This document shows, one piece after another, positions 18,547 through 27,734 of a DNA stretch of 64,000 bases. Each line of letters begins with the position of its first letter. The stretch's first letter is position 1. The translations under genes were made by a program, and so were the position numbers. The notes beneath the pieces were generated by a model. The model did not search any database. It saw only the letters and a list, made by a program, of their open reading frames with translations, and was not told the DNA's origin. Location of the stretch: positions 2,917,001 through 2,981,000 of the forward strand of contig NZ_CP031946.1 in assembly GCF_003443535.1 (NCBI RefSeq), in the 5' to 3' direction. The DNA comes from Ruegeria sp. AD91A. GTDB lineage: Bacteria > Pseudomonadota > Alphaproteobacteria > Rhodobacterales > Rhodobacteraceae.

Positions 18547-19586
18547 CAGAATTCATCCGGTAGCAGGGCATAGGCACGCTGGATGGGCAGCAACACCACC
18601 ATCCGGCCCGGATCTTTCAGCTTGCCCGCAGCCTGCCCGGCCTCGTCCCCTGTTCCGAAAAAGATATCGGCCCGTTGTGCGCCCTTGATGGCAGAACCAG
18701 TATCCTGCGCAATCATCAGGCGGCGAATCGGTTCGTTGCCGTCCTTTTCCACCCAAACCGGCGCGCCCAGCGGCGTATAGGCCGGGTCGGCAGCAATGCT
18801 GCGCATGGTCGTTACGGATCGGTTCATGGCACCCAGCGGCCCAAGCTCGGGCGCGACGCGTGAAACTTCGCGGAAAAACACGTATGATGGATTGTGGAGC
18901 AGCAATTCCGTACCGGCCTCGGGATACTTGCGCACCCAGGCGCGGATCATCTGCGCGCTGACCTCATGCGCGCCGAGAATGCCGCGCCGCACCAGTTCCA
19001 CACCAATTGACCTATAGGGGTGACCATTCGCGCCGCCATATCCGACGCGCAAGGCGCCGCCATCCGGCAATCGAACGCGGCCCGAACCCTGGATTTGCAG
19101 AAAAAACAACTCCACGGGGTCATCGACCCAGGCAATCTCAAGCCCGCGGCCTTGCATCACATCACTGGTCAGAATTTCTCGCCGGCTCAGCCAGGACCCC
19201 TCAGCGCGAGCCTCGGGCGGCATCTTGTAGATGGGGTACCTGAAACGATCCGTCCGGGTACGCGCACCATCAAGCTCGGGTTCGAAATACCCTGTGAACA
19301 AGGCTTCCGCGCCATCTTCAACCAGAACAGGGCGAAAGAAGAGTTCAAAAAACGCCCTTGCCGCTTCCGCATCATAGGTTCTTGCCACACCGCACAGGGC
19401 CCGCCAATCGGGATCTTTCAGATCCCCGCAGGTGTTCAGAAAAACCGAAAGGGCTGCACCGTGGTCATCCTCGGCCCAACCACGCAGATCATCGAACGAC
19501 AGAATGGATCGCGTTGCCTCGGCCCCGGCAGCGCTGGCAGTGGTCATTGCACCGACCAGTAAGAGCGACCGGAGCGTGGCAATCAT
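18546..19586 (-). CDS. mltA: Membrane-bound lytic murein transglycosylase A
   Basis: A 346-residue MltA with an N-terminal signal (MIATLRSLLLVGAMTTASAAGA), the MltA barrel (LFTGYFEPELDGART) and a C-terminal 3D domain with the Asp triad (MIAQDTGSAIKGAQRADIFFG). It cleaves peptidoglycan strands to 1,6-anhydro-muropeptides, which could feed a recycling pathway such as AmgK-MurU upstream. I chose the start at 19586, which overlaps the preceding stop by 4 bp (ATGA) and puts the signal peptide at the N-terminus. There is no lipobox Cys, unlike E. coli MltA. Confidence 0.92.
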   Translation of the reverse strand: MIATLRSLLLVGAMTTASAAGAEATRSILSFDDLRGWAEDDHGAALSVFLNTCGDLKDPDWRALCGVARTYDAEAARAFFELFFRPVLVEDGAEALFTGYFEPELDGARTRTDRFRYPIYKMPPEARAEGSWLSRREILTSDVMQGRGLEIAWVDDPVELFFLQIQGSGRVRLPDGGALRVGYGGANGHPYRSIGVELVRRGILGAHEVSAQMIRAWVRKYPEAGTELLLHNPSYVFFREVSRVAPELGPLGAMNRSVTTMRSIAADPAYTPLGAPVWVEKDGNEPIRRLMIAQDTGSAIKGAQRADIFFGTGDEAGQAAGKLKDPGRMVVLLPIQRAYALLPDEF

Positions 19587-20242
19587 GCGTCCGTGGCAAC
19601 AAGCAGCCAGTTTGGATCGTCCTTGCCCATCACTCGGGCAAAGGTCCAACTGTCCTTTTGGCGTTTCACGGTATTGGGGCTGCCTTCTACGATATCGCCA
19701 CCGCGATCCCGCACGACCGAAGTCAGCTCACCCACGAATTTCATGGTGATCTCGGCCTGATTGGTATCCTTGTCGAATTTGACATCCGTCAGGGCTGTTT
19801 CTCGGACACCGATAAACTCAGCCTCGATCGTCAGGCCCTGATCTTCTCGTGCAGAGACACCCGCAACGAAGGACTCAAAAACTTCCTCTGACAGGAATGG
19901 TTGGATCTCGTCCAGATTTCCCTTTTCATACCCCATCAGGATCATTTCATAGGCACCGCGCGCACCCTGAACAAACTCGCTGACGGAAAAACTGGGTTCA
20001 ACGCGTTTCATCGCTGCCAGTGTTTGCGCCTGCTCGCTGTCTTCCGGGACATGGTCGGTGATGTCATGATCCGGGCCGCCTTCGATCACTTCGAAATCGC
20101 GGCGCGATTTATGCGCTTCGGGTTGCTGCTGCACGGGCGGTTTTTCAAAACCTTCACGCGTGCCCAATACGCTCTTGAGGCGCAGGATCAGGAAAACGGC
20201 AATTCCGGCCAGGACCAGCAACTGGATCATGGGTTCGTTCAT
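19583..20242 (-). CDS. Tim44/TimA-family putative membrane-associated adaptor
   Basis: A 219-residue protein. One N-terminal transmembrane helix (IQLLVLAGIAVFLILRL) is followed by a linker and a C-terminal Tim44-like domain (EFVQGARGAYEMILMGYEKGNLDEIQPFL). In alphaproteobacteria these are called TimA and resemble the mitochondrial import motor subunit Tim44; their bacterial role is unsettled. It leads the smr-mltA operon, and secB lies divergently nearby. A link to protein translocation is a guess from family and context. Confidence 0.87.
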   Translation of the reverse strand: MNEPMIQLLVLAGIAVFLILRLKSVLGTREGFEKPPVQQQPEAHKSRRDFEVIEGGPDHDITDHVPEDSEQAQTLAAMKRVEPSFSVSEFVQGARGAYEMILMGYEKGNLDEIQPFLSEEVFESFVAGVSAREDQGLTIEAEFIGVRETALTDVKFDKDTNQAEITMKFVGELTSVVRDRGGDIVEGSPNTVKRQKDSWTFARVMGKDDPNWLLVATDA

Positions 20243-20350
20243 TTCATCCTCTTTTCAGGACCGCGGCTTTGTATACGCGGCCTCATGCCACTATGTAGGT
20301 GACCGTAGGTGGCAAGTCCACAGCCCGGCCTAAGGGAAAGGATAACGCAA

Positions 20351-20851
20351 ATGTATCTGTTCTTGGCATTTTTGTTGGTGCCCATCATCGAGATCGCGCT
20401 GTTTATTCAGGTCGGCGGGTTGATCGGCTTGTGGCCAACCCTTGCCATCGTAGTACTGACAGCGGTTTTGGGCACGGTTTTGGTGCGGACACAAGGTCGC
20501 ATGGCGTTGGGAAACCTGCAACGGTCGTTTGCCGAACTTGACGACCCGACCGAACCGCTGGCGCATGGTGCAATGATCCTCTTGTCGGGCGCTTTGTTGC
20601 TTACGCCGGGATTCTTCACTGATGCCATTGGATTTGCGTTGCTTGTTCCGGGCGTGCGGGTCGCGGTTTTCAGGTACCTGAGATCGAAAGTCACCGTTTC
20701 CCAGTTTCAGATGGGTCAAGGCCCCGGTTTTCAGTCACGGGGAAATCCGTTCGATCAGGGTGACATCATAGACGGCGACTTCACCGAAGTTCGCCCGAAA
20801 AATGATTCGTCAAAACCGTCTAAATGGGTCGAGGGGCCCCACCGGCATTGA
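20351..20851 (+). CDS. fxsA: FxsA family membrane protein
   Basis: A 166-residue FxsA-type protein. It opens with MYLFLAFLLVPIIEIALFI and has helices around residues 3-20, 24-45 and 75-100, with GTVLVRTQGRMAL between them. FxsA overproduction alleviates F-exclusion of phage T7 in E. coli; its normal role is unknown. I chose the ATG at 20351 because the conserved membrane segment begins there; 14 extra residues from 20309 look non-conserved. It is divergent from the Tim44-like gene and 54 bp before secB. Confidence 0.85.
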   Translation: MYLFLAFLLVPIIEIALFIQVGGLIGLWPTLAIVVLTAVLGTVLVRTQGRMALGNLQRSFAELDDPTEPLAHGAMILLSGALLLTPGFFTDAIGFALLVPGVRVAVFRYLRSKVTVSQFQMGQGPGFQSRGNPFDQGDIIDGDFTEVRPKNDSSKPSKWVEGPHRH

Positions 20852-20905
20852 GGTGCCGCCCCCAACTTGATAAGCAGTGGCGAATTTCATTTTTGGAGTA
20901 GATCC

Positions 20906-21406
20906 ATGGCCGAAGAAAACGCTGCAGAAAACACTGCGGCCAAAGCCGCCCCGCAAGTTCAGATGCGTGTTCTGGGGCAGTTCATCCGCGACATGTCCTT
21001 TGAGAACGTGATGGCCCAGAAGGGTGTTTCCGGTGACGTACAGCCCGAAATCGCGGTTCAGGTGAATCTGGACGCAAAGAAACGCCCGGCAGACCACCAG
21101 TTCGAAGTGTCCGTCAAGCTGAACCTGACATCCAAAGCCAAAGGCCTGGAAGACGTTCTGTTCCTGTGTGAGCTGGACTATTGCGGCCTGTTCCACGTGG
21201 AAGGTGTGCCGGAAGACCAGTTGCACCCGTTCCTGATGATCGAATGCCCGCGGATGCTGTTCCCGTTCCTACGCCGCATTGTCAGCGACATCACCCGTGA
21301 CGGCGGTTTCCCACCGGTAAATCTGGACAATATCGATTTCGTCGCCCTGTATCGCAACGAAGTGATGCGTCGTCAGGCCGAACAGTCCCAGAAGACAGAC
21401 GCCTGA
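20906..21406 (+). CDS. secB: Protein-export chaperone SecB
   Basis: A 166-residue SecB, the tetrameric cytoplasmic chaperone that keeps preproteins unfolded for SecA. The core GVSGDVQPEIAVQVNLDAKK, LCELDYCGLF and CPRMLFPFLRRIVSDITRDGGFPPVNLDNIDF are all present. A TTGGAG ribosome site lies 7 bases before the ATG at 20906; a longer upstream frame from 20867 is not supported. Its position beside dnaQ and coaE is conserved around alphaproteobacterial origins. Confidence 0.96.
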   Translation: MAEENAAENTAAKAAPQVQMRVLGQFIRDMSFENVMAQKGVSGDVQPEIAVQVNLDAKKRPADHQFEVSVKLNLTSKAKGLEDVLFLCELDYCGLFHVEGVPEDQLHPFLMIECPRMLFPFLRRIVSDITRDGGFPPVNLDNIDFVALYRNEVMRRQAEQSQKTDA

Positions 21407-21430
21407 GGTTTTGGCCCGTGCCTGACCGGA

Positions 21431-22153
21431 TCAGGCGCGGGTCCACAGGGCGCTGTCGCCCAGTTTTTCCACGAAAGCTTCATGTGCTGCGCGCTCATCC
21501 TCGGTAATTCGGGATGGCAGCGGTATGGCACGTGGTGTCGGTCGCCAATCATCGCTGCCGCCTGCCGCAGAGGATGCAGATGTCGACAGGCCAAAATCGG
21601 GCTGTCGTCCTCCGATCAGTTCAAGATAAACCTCTGCCAGGATTTCAGAGTCGAGCAACGCGCCGTGCAGAACACGGTTCGAGTTGTCGATATTGAAGCG
21701 GCGGCAAAGCGCGTCCAGTGAGGCCGGAGAGCCGGGAAATCGTTTGCGCGCTATCGCCAGCGTATCCAGCGCCTGTTCCATCAGGATGAGCGGGGCACCC
21801 ATCCATTTCAGCTCGGCATTCAGGAACTTCATGTCGAAAGATGCATTGTGGATCACCAACTGAGCATCGCCAACGAATTCGCGAAAATCGTGACCAATCT
21901 TGGCAAAAACCGGTTTGTCTTTCAGCGTCACTTCACCCTTTTCCGGCGGACGCGGGTTTTCCAACAGGTCCGGGCCGATGCCATGCACACCAAATGCCTC
22001 TTCCGGCATCGAGCGTTCAGGGTTGATGTAAACGTGATACGTCTCACCCGTTGCGACGTGGTTCCACAGTTCAACCGCGCCGATTTCCACGATCCGATCA
22101 CCGCTTTCGGGATCGAATCCAGTGGTTTCTGTATCGAGTACAATTTCACGCAT
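21431..22153 (-). CDS. dnaQ: DNA polymerase III epsilon subunit (3'-5' proofreading exonuclease)
   Basis: A 240-residue DEDDh exonuclease. ExoI is VLDTETTGFDP at residues 4-14, ExoII is VIHNASFDMKFLNAEL near residue 96, and ExoIII is HGALLDSEILAEVYLELIGG near residue 159. The short C-terminal tail would hold the alpha- and beta-clamp-binding segment. I chose the start at 22153, giving MREIVLDTE as in the family; a longer frame to 22186 overlaps coaE heavily. The gene is the last of maf-aroE-coaE-dnaQ. Confidence 0.95.
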   Translation of the reverse strand: MREIVLDTETTGFDPESGDRIVEIGAVELWNHVATGETYHVYINPERSMPEEAFGVHGIGPDLLENPRPPEKGEVTLKDKPVFAKIGHDFREFVGDAQLVIHNASFDMKFLNAELKWMGAPLILMEQALDTLAIARKRFPGSPASLDALCRRFNIDNSNRVLHGALLDSEILAEVYLELIGGRQPDFGLSTSASSAAGGSDDWRPTPRAIPLPSRITEDERAAHEAFVEKLGDSALWTRA

Positions 22154-22739
22154 TTGCCATCCCCGCCCGTATCTGCCTGACCACATCCTGCACCTGCGCG
22201 CGAGCGTGGTCCAGAGTGTCAGTCACGATCACGTAATCCGACCGCGCGCATTTCTCGTCATTCGGCATCTGTTTCTCACGGATTTGCTCGAACTGCGTCT
22301 CAGTCATTGTACCCCGTTCCATGACGCGCCGCTTTTGCTCGCTGGCCGGGATCGAAACACACGCCACCGCGTCCATTGCCGCGTCACCGCCCGTTTCAAA
22401 CAGAAGCGGAATATCGAACACCAAAATGTCGTTTGTCGCGGCTTCACGAAATGCTGCGCGGTCAGCAGCGACCAGAGGGTGGACGATAGCTTCGATGGTT
22501 TTCAGCGCAGCAGGATCAGCGGCAATAATCCGTTTCAACGCATCCCGGTTGACCGCACCTTCCAGAATGGACGACGAAAACGTTCGTTCCATGGGGCCAA
22601 CGGCCGCGCCACCCTTGGAGTACAGGCGATGCACCGCCGCATCCGCATCCCACAAGGCACAGCCTTCTTCGACGAACATCTGCGCCGTTGTGCTTTTGCC
22701 CATGCCGATGGAACCGGTCAGGCCAAGCGCGAAACTCAT
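22146..22739 (-). CDS. coaE: Dephospho-CoA kinase
   Basis: A 197-residue P-loop kinase that carries out the last step of coenzyme A synthesis. Walker A is GLTGSIGMGKST (residues 7-18), with DADAAVHRLY and VFDIPLLFETGGD in the usual places. It overlaps aroE by 4 bp and dnaQ by 8 bp. Confidence 0.95.
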   Translation of the reverse strand: MSFALGLTGSIGMGKSTTAQMFVEEGCALWDADAAVHRLYSKGGAAVGPMERTFSSSILEGAVNRDALKRIIAADPAALKTIEAIVHPLVAADRAAFREAATNDILVFDIPLLFETGGDAAMDAVACVSIPASEQKRRVMERGTMTETQFEQIREKQMPNDEKCARSDYVIVTDTLDHARAQVQDVVRQIRAGMANA

Positions 22740-23569
22740 GCCATCGCCGCCGCACGCGCATCAGCATCAACTTCAGGGCGCACGCCGAACCAGCGTTCGA
22801 AACCGGGTACTGCCTGGTGCAACAACATGCCCAGCCCATCGACTGCGGTGCACCCTGCCTGTTCTGCGGTTTGCAACAGGCGGGTTTTCAAAGGCACATA
22901 AACCAGATCTGTCACCACGGCACCGGGCTGCAACCCATCGAGCGGAACCCGCAATTCCGGTTGGCCCTGCATTCCCAACGAGGTCGTGTTTACCACGAGC
23001 TCTGCGTTTTCGATGACATTTCCGGCCTGAACCCAATCCACCACGCGGATGCGTTGACCGAATTCCTCTTTCAAATGATCCGCACGGGCGCGGGTTCGGT
23101 TGGTCAGCAGGATTTCCGGCACACCAGCGTCAGACAGCGCTTGCAGAACGGCGCGAGCGGCCCCGCCGGCCCCGAACACAACAGCCGGCCCGTCCTTTGC
23201 ATTCCAGTCCGGTGCACCATTGCGAAGATTCTCCATGAACCCGTACCCGTCTGTGTTGTCTGCATGGATTGAGCCATCTTCACGAAACACCAGAGTGTTC
23301 GCAGCACCTATCACCGTTGCGCGGTCAGACGCATGATCGGCGATCTTCAAGGCGGCTTCTTTGTGGGGGACAGTGACATTGGCGCCGACGAAACCCGCCT
23401 TGGGCAGGGTGCGTAGCACAGCTTCCAGATCGACGGGTGCCACATCCATCGGAATGTAATGACCGGCAAGACCATATGTTTTCAGCCAATGACCATGCAG
23501 TTTGGGGGAACGTGAGTGACCAATGGGATGTCCAATAACTCCGGCCAATGGAACCCGATAGTCCGTCAT
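22736..23569 (-). CDS. aroE: Shikimate dehydrogenase (NADP+)
   Basis: A 277-residue AroE, which reduces 3-dehydroshikimate in aromatic amino acid synthesis. Substrate motifs are IGHSRSPKLH (residues 15-24) and NVTVPHKE with the catalytic Lys near residue 69. The NADP site is FGAGGAARAVLQAL near residue 132, and GLGMLLHQA lies at the C-terminus. It overlaps both maf and coaE by 4 bp. Confidence 0.95.
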   Translation of the reverse strand: MTDYRVPLAGVIGHPIGHSRSPKLHGHWLKTYGLAGHYIPMDVAPVDLEAVLRTLPKAGFVGANVTVPHKEAALKIADHASDRATVIGAANTLVFREDGSIHADNTDGYGFMENLRNGAPDWNAKDGPAVVFGAGGAARAVLQALSDAGVPEILLTNRTRARADHLKEEFGQRIRVVDWVQAGNVIENAELVVNTTSLGMQGQPELRVPLDGLQPGAVVTDLVYVPLKTRLLQTAEQAGCTAVDGLGMLLHQAVPGFERWFGVRPEVDADARAAAMA

Positions 23570-24165
23570 TGATCAATTACCCCTTTGACAGCCAGAAAGT
23601 TGAGCAGCTCCAACAGGGGCATACCCAAAACGTTAAAATAGTCGCCGTCAATGGTGGCGAACAGGCGGACACCTTCTTCTTCCAGCTTATAGGCTCCGAC
23701 AGCATGTCGGATACTGTCCCAGTTTCGCGCAACATAGTCTAACAGATAGGCGTCGGAACTGGCCCGCATCCGCAACCGCACCTGTCCCACATGCCGCCAG
23801 ATCGGCTCACCATTCTGATAGATCACGGCTGCGGACAAAAGCATGTGCCGCTTGCCTCGCATGGCTTTCAGCTGGTCCAGCGCCTGTTCGGGGGATTCCG
23901 GTTTCGACAGCAACTGGCCGTCAAAATCCAGAACCTGATCGCACCCCAGAACCATAGCTCCGGGATTTTTGTCACTGACCTTCCGCGCTTTCATTTCAGC
24001 GAGCGTGTCGGCAATATCCCGTGGTGTTGCGTTTTCAGCCAGCAAGGCGCGTTTGGCCGTCTCTTCATCCACGCGCGCGGTTTGTACCACGAACGGTACA
24101 CCTGCATTTTCAAGCAGCTGCGCGCGAATAGCGGACCCGGAAGCAAGAAGAATGGGGACAGACAT
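23566..24165 (-). CDS. Maf/YceF-family nucleotide pyrophosphatase
   Basis: A 199-residue Maf-fold house-cleaning pyrophosphatase with LLASGSAIRAQLLENAG at residues 6-22, CDQVLDFDGQLLSKP near residue 75, and a Lys/Asp-rich active site. Members hydrolyse dTTP/UTP or m7GTP. The sequence resembles the YceF-like group common next to aroE in alphaproteobacteria, but the exact substrate cannot be told here. It is the first gene of the leftward operon, and its start borders the proposed origin. Confidence 0.9.
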   Translation of the reverse strand: MSVPILLASGSAIRAQLLENAGVPFVVQTARVDEETAKRALLAENATPRDIADTLAEMKARKVSDKNPGAMVLGCDQVLDFDGQLLSKPESPEQALDQLKAMRGKRHMLLSAAVIYQNGEPIWRHVGQVRLRMRASSDAYLLDYVARNWDSIRHAVGAYKLEEEGVRLFATIDGDYFNVLGMPLLELLNFLAVKGVIDQ

Positions 24166-24554
24166 GTGGAAAACCCCGTGCGCAAATCATTGAGAGTTCA
24201 GGGGTGCTTTGTATGGTTTTCCGGTTGACACGCAACCCCGGGGATTTCGCGACAGAGATCCCCGAGTCGCTCAAATCCCATCCAGTCCGGACAAGGATAA
24301 GTCAGTTTCTCTGGAAAACCTCGATATCCCAAATTCTCCTACCAGTTATCCCCAAGTGGAATAAGGAGCGCCGTTATTAACATGTTGATTTTAATCCATA
24401 AAAACATAAATCAACAGAATCGACCGAAAAATGCCGTGTTCTGTCCACTTGGGGAAAACACATGTGTAAAAAAGTAATCCACGGATTTTGCTCACTCTAC
24501 AAAACCATCATCCTTTTTCTTTTCATATTTTTTTATTAGGGAGGGTTCCGAGCA
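24166..24554. other. Proposed chromosomal replication origin (oriC)
   Basis: This 389-bp gap is the longest non-coding stretch in the window. DnaA-box-like 9-mers seen by eye: 24165-24173 (minus, TTTTCCACA, one mismatch to TTATCCACA), 24346-24354 (plus, TTATCCCCA, one mismatch), 24463-24471 (minus, TTTTACACA, fits TTWTNCACA), 24450-24458 (minus, TTTTCCCCA, two mismatches) and 24475-24483 (plus, TAATCCACG, two mismatches). Two AT-rich tracts, 24374-24420 and 24500-24538, could serve as unwinding elements. Genes point away on both sides (maf left, hemJ-rho-mnmE right), and parAB with parS sites lies 3-8 kb away. Origins in this class often lie near maf, hem genes and rho. The function is inferred. 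Confidence 0.7.
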
Positions 24555-25019
24555 ATGCCTGGAGCCAATATGACCGATCTTCTTTTCACGCTGTATCCGT
24601 GGGTGAAGTCACTCCATATCATGGCCGTGATCTCGTGGATGGCAGGCCTGTTCTATCTGCCCAGATTGTTTGTCTATCACGTTGAGAAAGCTCAGGCCGT
24701 CGATGGCGCACAGGAAATTTTCTTTGAAATGGAAGAAAAGCTGCTGCGTGTGATCATGAGCCCGGCGATGATCGTTGCGTGGGTCTGTGGCTTGTTCATG
24801 GTGTTTACGCCGGGCATCGTGGGATGGGATTGGTCCTGGCCCTGGGTCAAGGGCGCTGCCGTGATCGGCATGACATGGTTTCATCACTGGTTGATGGCGC
24901 GACGCAAGGATTTCCTGGAAGGGCGAAACAAGCTCACTGGGCGGCAGTTTCGCATGATGAACGAGGTCCCGACCGTTTTGATGGTTGCCATCGTTCTGGC
25001 GGTCGTTCTGAAGTTCTGA
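24555..25019 (+). CDS. hemJ: Protoporphyrinogen IX oxidase HemJ
   Basis: A 154-residue integral membrane protein with about four helices. It carries the HemJ landmarks HIMAVISWMAGLFYLPRLFVYH near residues 22-43, EEKLLRVIMSPAM, and GRQFRMMNEVPTVLMV near the end. HemJ replaces HemG/HemY in most alphaproteobacteria for oxidising protoporphyrinogen to protoporphyrin. GGGAGG lies about 10 bases before the ATG at 24555, which favours it over the in-frame ATG at 24570. hemE and hemC, often nearby, are not in this window. Confidence 0.92.
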   Translation: MPGANMTDLLFTLYPWVKSLHIMAVISWMAGLFYLPRLFVYHVEKAQAVDGAQEIFFEMEEKLLRVIMSPAMIVAWVCGLFMVFTPGIVGWDWSWPWVKGAAVIGMTWFHHWLMARRKDFLEGRNKLTGRQFRMMNEVPTVLMVAIVLAVVLKF

Positions 25020-25141
25020 GGGCCTGTTTGACTCCGCGCAGCGCTGAGCTTATGTAGGGATCAACACGCCCGTCCGGGCGGCGTATCTTCCGTTCTGAAA
25101 TTCCACTTCGTGCCGCAGTCTCAGCGGCGAAGGTTTGTATA

Positions 25142-26413
25142 ATGACAACTGAATCTCTGAATCTGGCCGATCTCAAGGCCAAAAGCCCAAAAGATCTTCT
25201 GGCGATGGCCGAAGAACTGGAAATCGAAAACGCCTCGACCATGCGAAAAGGCGAGATGATGTTCCAGATCCTGCGCGAACGCGCGGATGAGGGCTGGACC
25301 GTTGGTGGCGATGGCGTGCTTGAGGTTCTTCAGGACGGCTTCGGTTTCCTGCGCTCGCCCGAGGCGAACTATCTGCCGGGTCCGGATGACATCTATGTTT
25401 CGCCTGAAATGATCCGCCTGCACTCGCTGCGGACCGGAGATACGGTTGAAGGTGATATCAAGGCACCTGATGAGAACGAACGTTACTTTGCGCTGACCAA
25501 AGTTACCAAGATCAATTTTGAAGAACCGGAAAAAGCCAAGCACAAGATTGCTTTTGACAACCTGACGCCGCTGTATCCGGACGAGCGTTTGAAGATGGAG
25601 ATCGAGGATCCCACCATCAAGGATAAATCGGCCCGTGTTATTGATCTGGTCTCGCCGATCGGTAAAGGCCAGCGTTCTCTGATCGTGGCACCGCCGAGGA
25701 CCGGTAAAACGGTGATCCTGCAGAACATCGCGCATTCGATCGAACAGAACCACCCAGAGTGCTATCTGATCGTCCTGCTGATCGACGAACGCCCGGAAGA
25801 GGTGACGGACATGCAGCGTTCGGTGAAGGGTGAGGTTGTGTCTTCGACCTTTGATGAACCCGCGACCCGCCACGTGGCCGTGTCGGAAATGGTCATCGAA
25901 AAAGCCAAGCGTTTGGTTGAGCATAAACGAGATGTTGTCATTCTTCTCGATTCGATCACAAGACTTGGTAGGGCGTTTAACACCGTGGTGCCATCCTCGG
26001 GTAAAGTTCTGACCGGTGGTGTGGATGCGAATGCTCTGCAACGGCCCAAGCGGTTCTTTGGTGCTGCGCGGAATATCGAAGAAGGTGGCTCACTGACCAT
26101 CATCGCCACCGCGCTGATCGACACCGGCAGTCGGATGGACGAGGTCATCTTCGAAGAATTCAAAGGTACAGGTAACTCGGAAATCGTTCTTGATCGCAAG
26201 ATTGCGGACAAACGCGTGTTCCCGGCGATCGACATCCTCAAATCCGGCACGCGGAAAGAGGAACTGCTGGTCGACAAAGGCGATCTGGCCAAGACCTTCG
26301 TTCTGCGCCGTATCCTCAACCCGATGGGCACGACTGACGCGATCGAGTTCCTGTTGTCCAAGTTGAAGCAGACCAAGACCAACAGTGAGTTCTTCGATTC
26401 GATGAACACCTGA
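25142..26413 (+). CDS. rho: Transcription termination factor Rho
   Basis: A 423-residue hexameric RNA-dependent ATPase. The N-terminal region has the Rho_N helix bundle ([21 protein letters not shown]) and the OSB fold ([23 protein letters not shown]). Walker A (PPRTGKT) is near residues 183-189, Walker B ([16 protein letters not shown]) near residue 260, and the Q-loop and R-loop regions ([16 protein letters not shown]) are present. It stands 122 bp behind hemJ; an inverted repeat (CGCCC/GGGCG at 25069-25082) lies in that gap. Rho next to the origin is typical here. Confidence 0.96.
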   Translation: MTTESLNLADLKAKSPKDLLAMAEELEIENASTMRKGEMMFQILRERADEGWTVGGDGVLEVLQDGFGFLRSPEANYLPGPDDIYVSPEMIRLHSLRTGDTVEGDIKAPDENERYFALTKVTKINFEEPEKAKHKIAFDNLTPLYPDERLKMEIEDPTIKDKSARVIDLVSPIGKGQRSLIVAPPRTGKTVILQNIAHSIEQNHPECYLIVLLIDERPEEVTDMQRSVKGEVVSSTFDEPATRHVAVSEMVIEKAKRLVEHKRDVVILLDSITRLGRAFNTVVPSSGKVLTGGVDANALQRPKRFFGAARNIEEGGSLTIIATALIDTGSRMDEVIFEEFKGTGNSEIVLDRKIADKRVFPAIDILKSGTRKEELLVDKGDLAKTFVLRRILNPMGTTDAIEFLLSKLKQTKTNSEFFDSMNT

Positions 26414-26444
26414 CACAGGTCTTAAACTCTAGCGAGGCCTTCGA

Positions 26445-27731
26445 ATGGATACGATATTCGCCTTGGCCAGCGCGCAGGGCAAAGCTGGGGTGGCGGTCAT
26501 CCGCCTCTCAGGTCCAGATTCGCATTCAGCAGCGGCGCGCCTGACTGGTGGTGCGTTGCCAAGGCGTGGCATGGTCCTGCGCACTCTGATGGATCATGGC
26601 GGAGCACGTTTGGACGACGGATTGGTCTTGACGTTCCAGGCCCCGGCTAGCTTTACCGGTGAGGAAGTGGCTGAGCTTCAGATTCATGGAAGCACAGCCT
26701 CTGTCAACGCAGTGCTGCGCTGCCTGTCTGATACGGAAGGGTTGCGCATCGCTGAACCGGGTGAGTTTACACGCCGGGCACTGGAAAATGGCAAGATGGA
26801 CCTGACTCAGGTTGAAGGTCTGGCCGATCTAATCGATGCAGAAACGGAAGCACAACGTAAGCAAGCTCAGACCATTTTGGCGGGCGAGCTGGGCACCTTG
26901 GCAGAACGGTGGCGCAGGGATTTGATACGGGCTGCGTCCCTGTTGGAAGCTGTCATCGATTTTGCTGATGAAGAAGTTCCTACTGATGTGACGCCGGAAG
27001 TGCGCGCCCTGATCCAAGGTGTCTTGTCAGATCTTCACCGTGAGGCAGACGGCGTCAAAATTGCCGAGCGAATACGTACAGGGTTCGAGGTTGCGATCGT
27101 CGGCCTTCCAAATGCGGGAAAATCCACTCTTTTAAATGCATTGGCAGGCCGTGAGGCGGCTATTACTTCGGAATACGCCGGAACCACGCGCGATGTGATC
27201 GAAGTTCGAATGGATCTGGCTGGTTTACCAGTGACCTTGCTGGATACGGCGGGGCTGCGACAGACTGAAGATCATGTCGAAAACCTGGGCATCGAGCTTG
27301 CGCGTAGCAGAGCGGAGGCCGCTGACCTTCGCGTTTTCTTGTCTGAAACACCGGAAATCTTGGGTGTGGAGATGCAAGATGGTGATATTCATGTTCTGCC
27401 CAAAGCGGACCTTCGGGGTATAGACGGGCAGGGTGTATCTGGGAAAACAGGCCAGGGAATAGACGCACTTGTAAACCAGATTTCGTGTGTACTGAGTAAG
27501 AGAACTACTAGCCATGGTATTGCAACACGGGAACGCCATCGCGTTGCAATCAAAAGTGCATTGGACTCACTCATATCTGCAATCTCGGTTCTGGAATCAG
27601 GTCCGGACATGTATGATATCGCTGCAGAGGAGTTGAGAACTGCAATTCGTGCCCTTGAATCTCTGGTGGGCAGAATAGATGTCGAAACTTTGTTGGATGA
27701 AATCTTCTCCAGCTTCTGTTTGGGAAAGTAA
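26445..27731 (+). CDS. mnmE: tRNA uridine-34 modification GTPase MnmE
   Basis: A 428-residue three-domain enzyme. The N-terminal THF-binding domain begins [24 protein letters not shown]. The central G domain starts near residue 219 ([14 protein letters not shown]), with G2 [11 protein letters not shown] and G3 [13 protein letters not shown]. The C-terminal FCLGK supplies the catalytic Cys of the CxGK motif. With MnmG it makes cmnm5U34 in tRNAs. The stop is 3 bp before the listed mnmG start, so the pair is co-transcribed. It looks less GC-rich by eye than genes further from the origin. Confidence 0.96.
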   Translation: MDTIFALASAQGKAGVAVIRLSGPDSHSAAARLTGGALPRRGMVLRTLMDHGGARLDDGLVLTFQAPASFTGEEVAELQIHGSTASVNAVLRCLSDTEGLRIAEPGEFTRRALENGKMDLTQVEGLADLIDAETEAQRKQAQTILAGELGTLAERWRRDLIRAASLLEAVIDFADEEVPTDVTPEVRALIQGVLSDLHREADGVKIAERIRTGFEVAIVGLPNAGKSTLLNALAGREAAITSEYAGTTRDVIEVRMDLAGLPVTLLDTAGLRQTEDHVENLGIELARSRAEAADLRVFLSETPEILGVEMQDGDIHVLPKADLRGIDGQGVSGKTGQGIDALVNQISCVLSKRTTSHGIATRERHRVAIKSALDSLISAISVLESGPDMYDIAAEELRTAIRALESLVGRIDVETLLDEIFSSFCLGK

Positions 27732-27734
27732 GGA

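Noticed and set aside
25121..26041. 306-codon minus-strand frame
   Set aside because: Antisense to rho, whose product is unambiguous; low-complexity composition.
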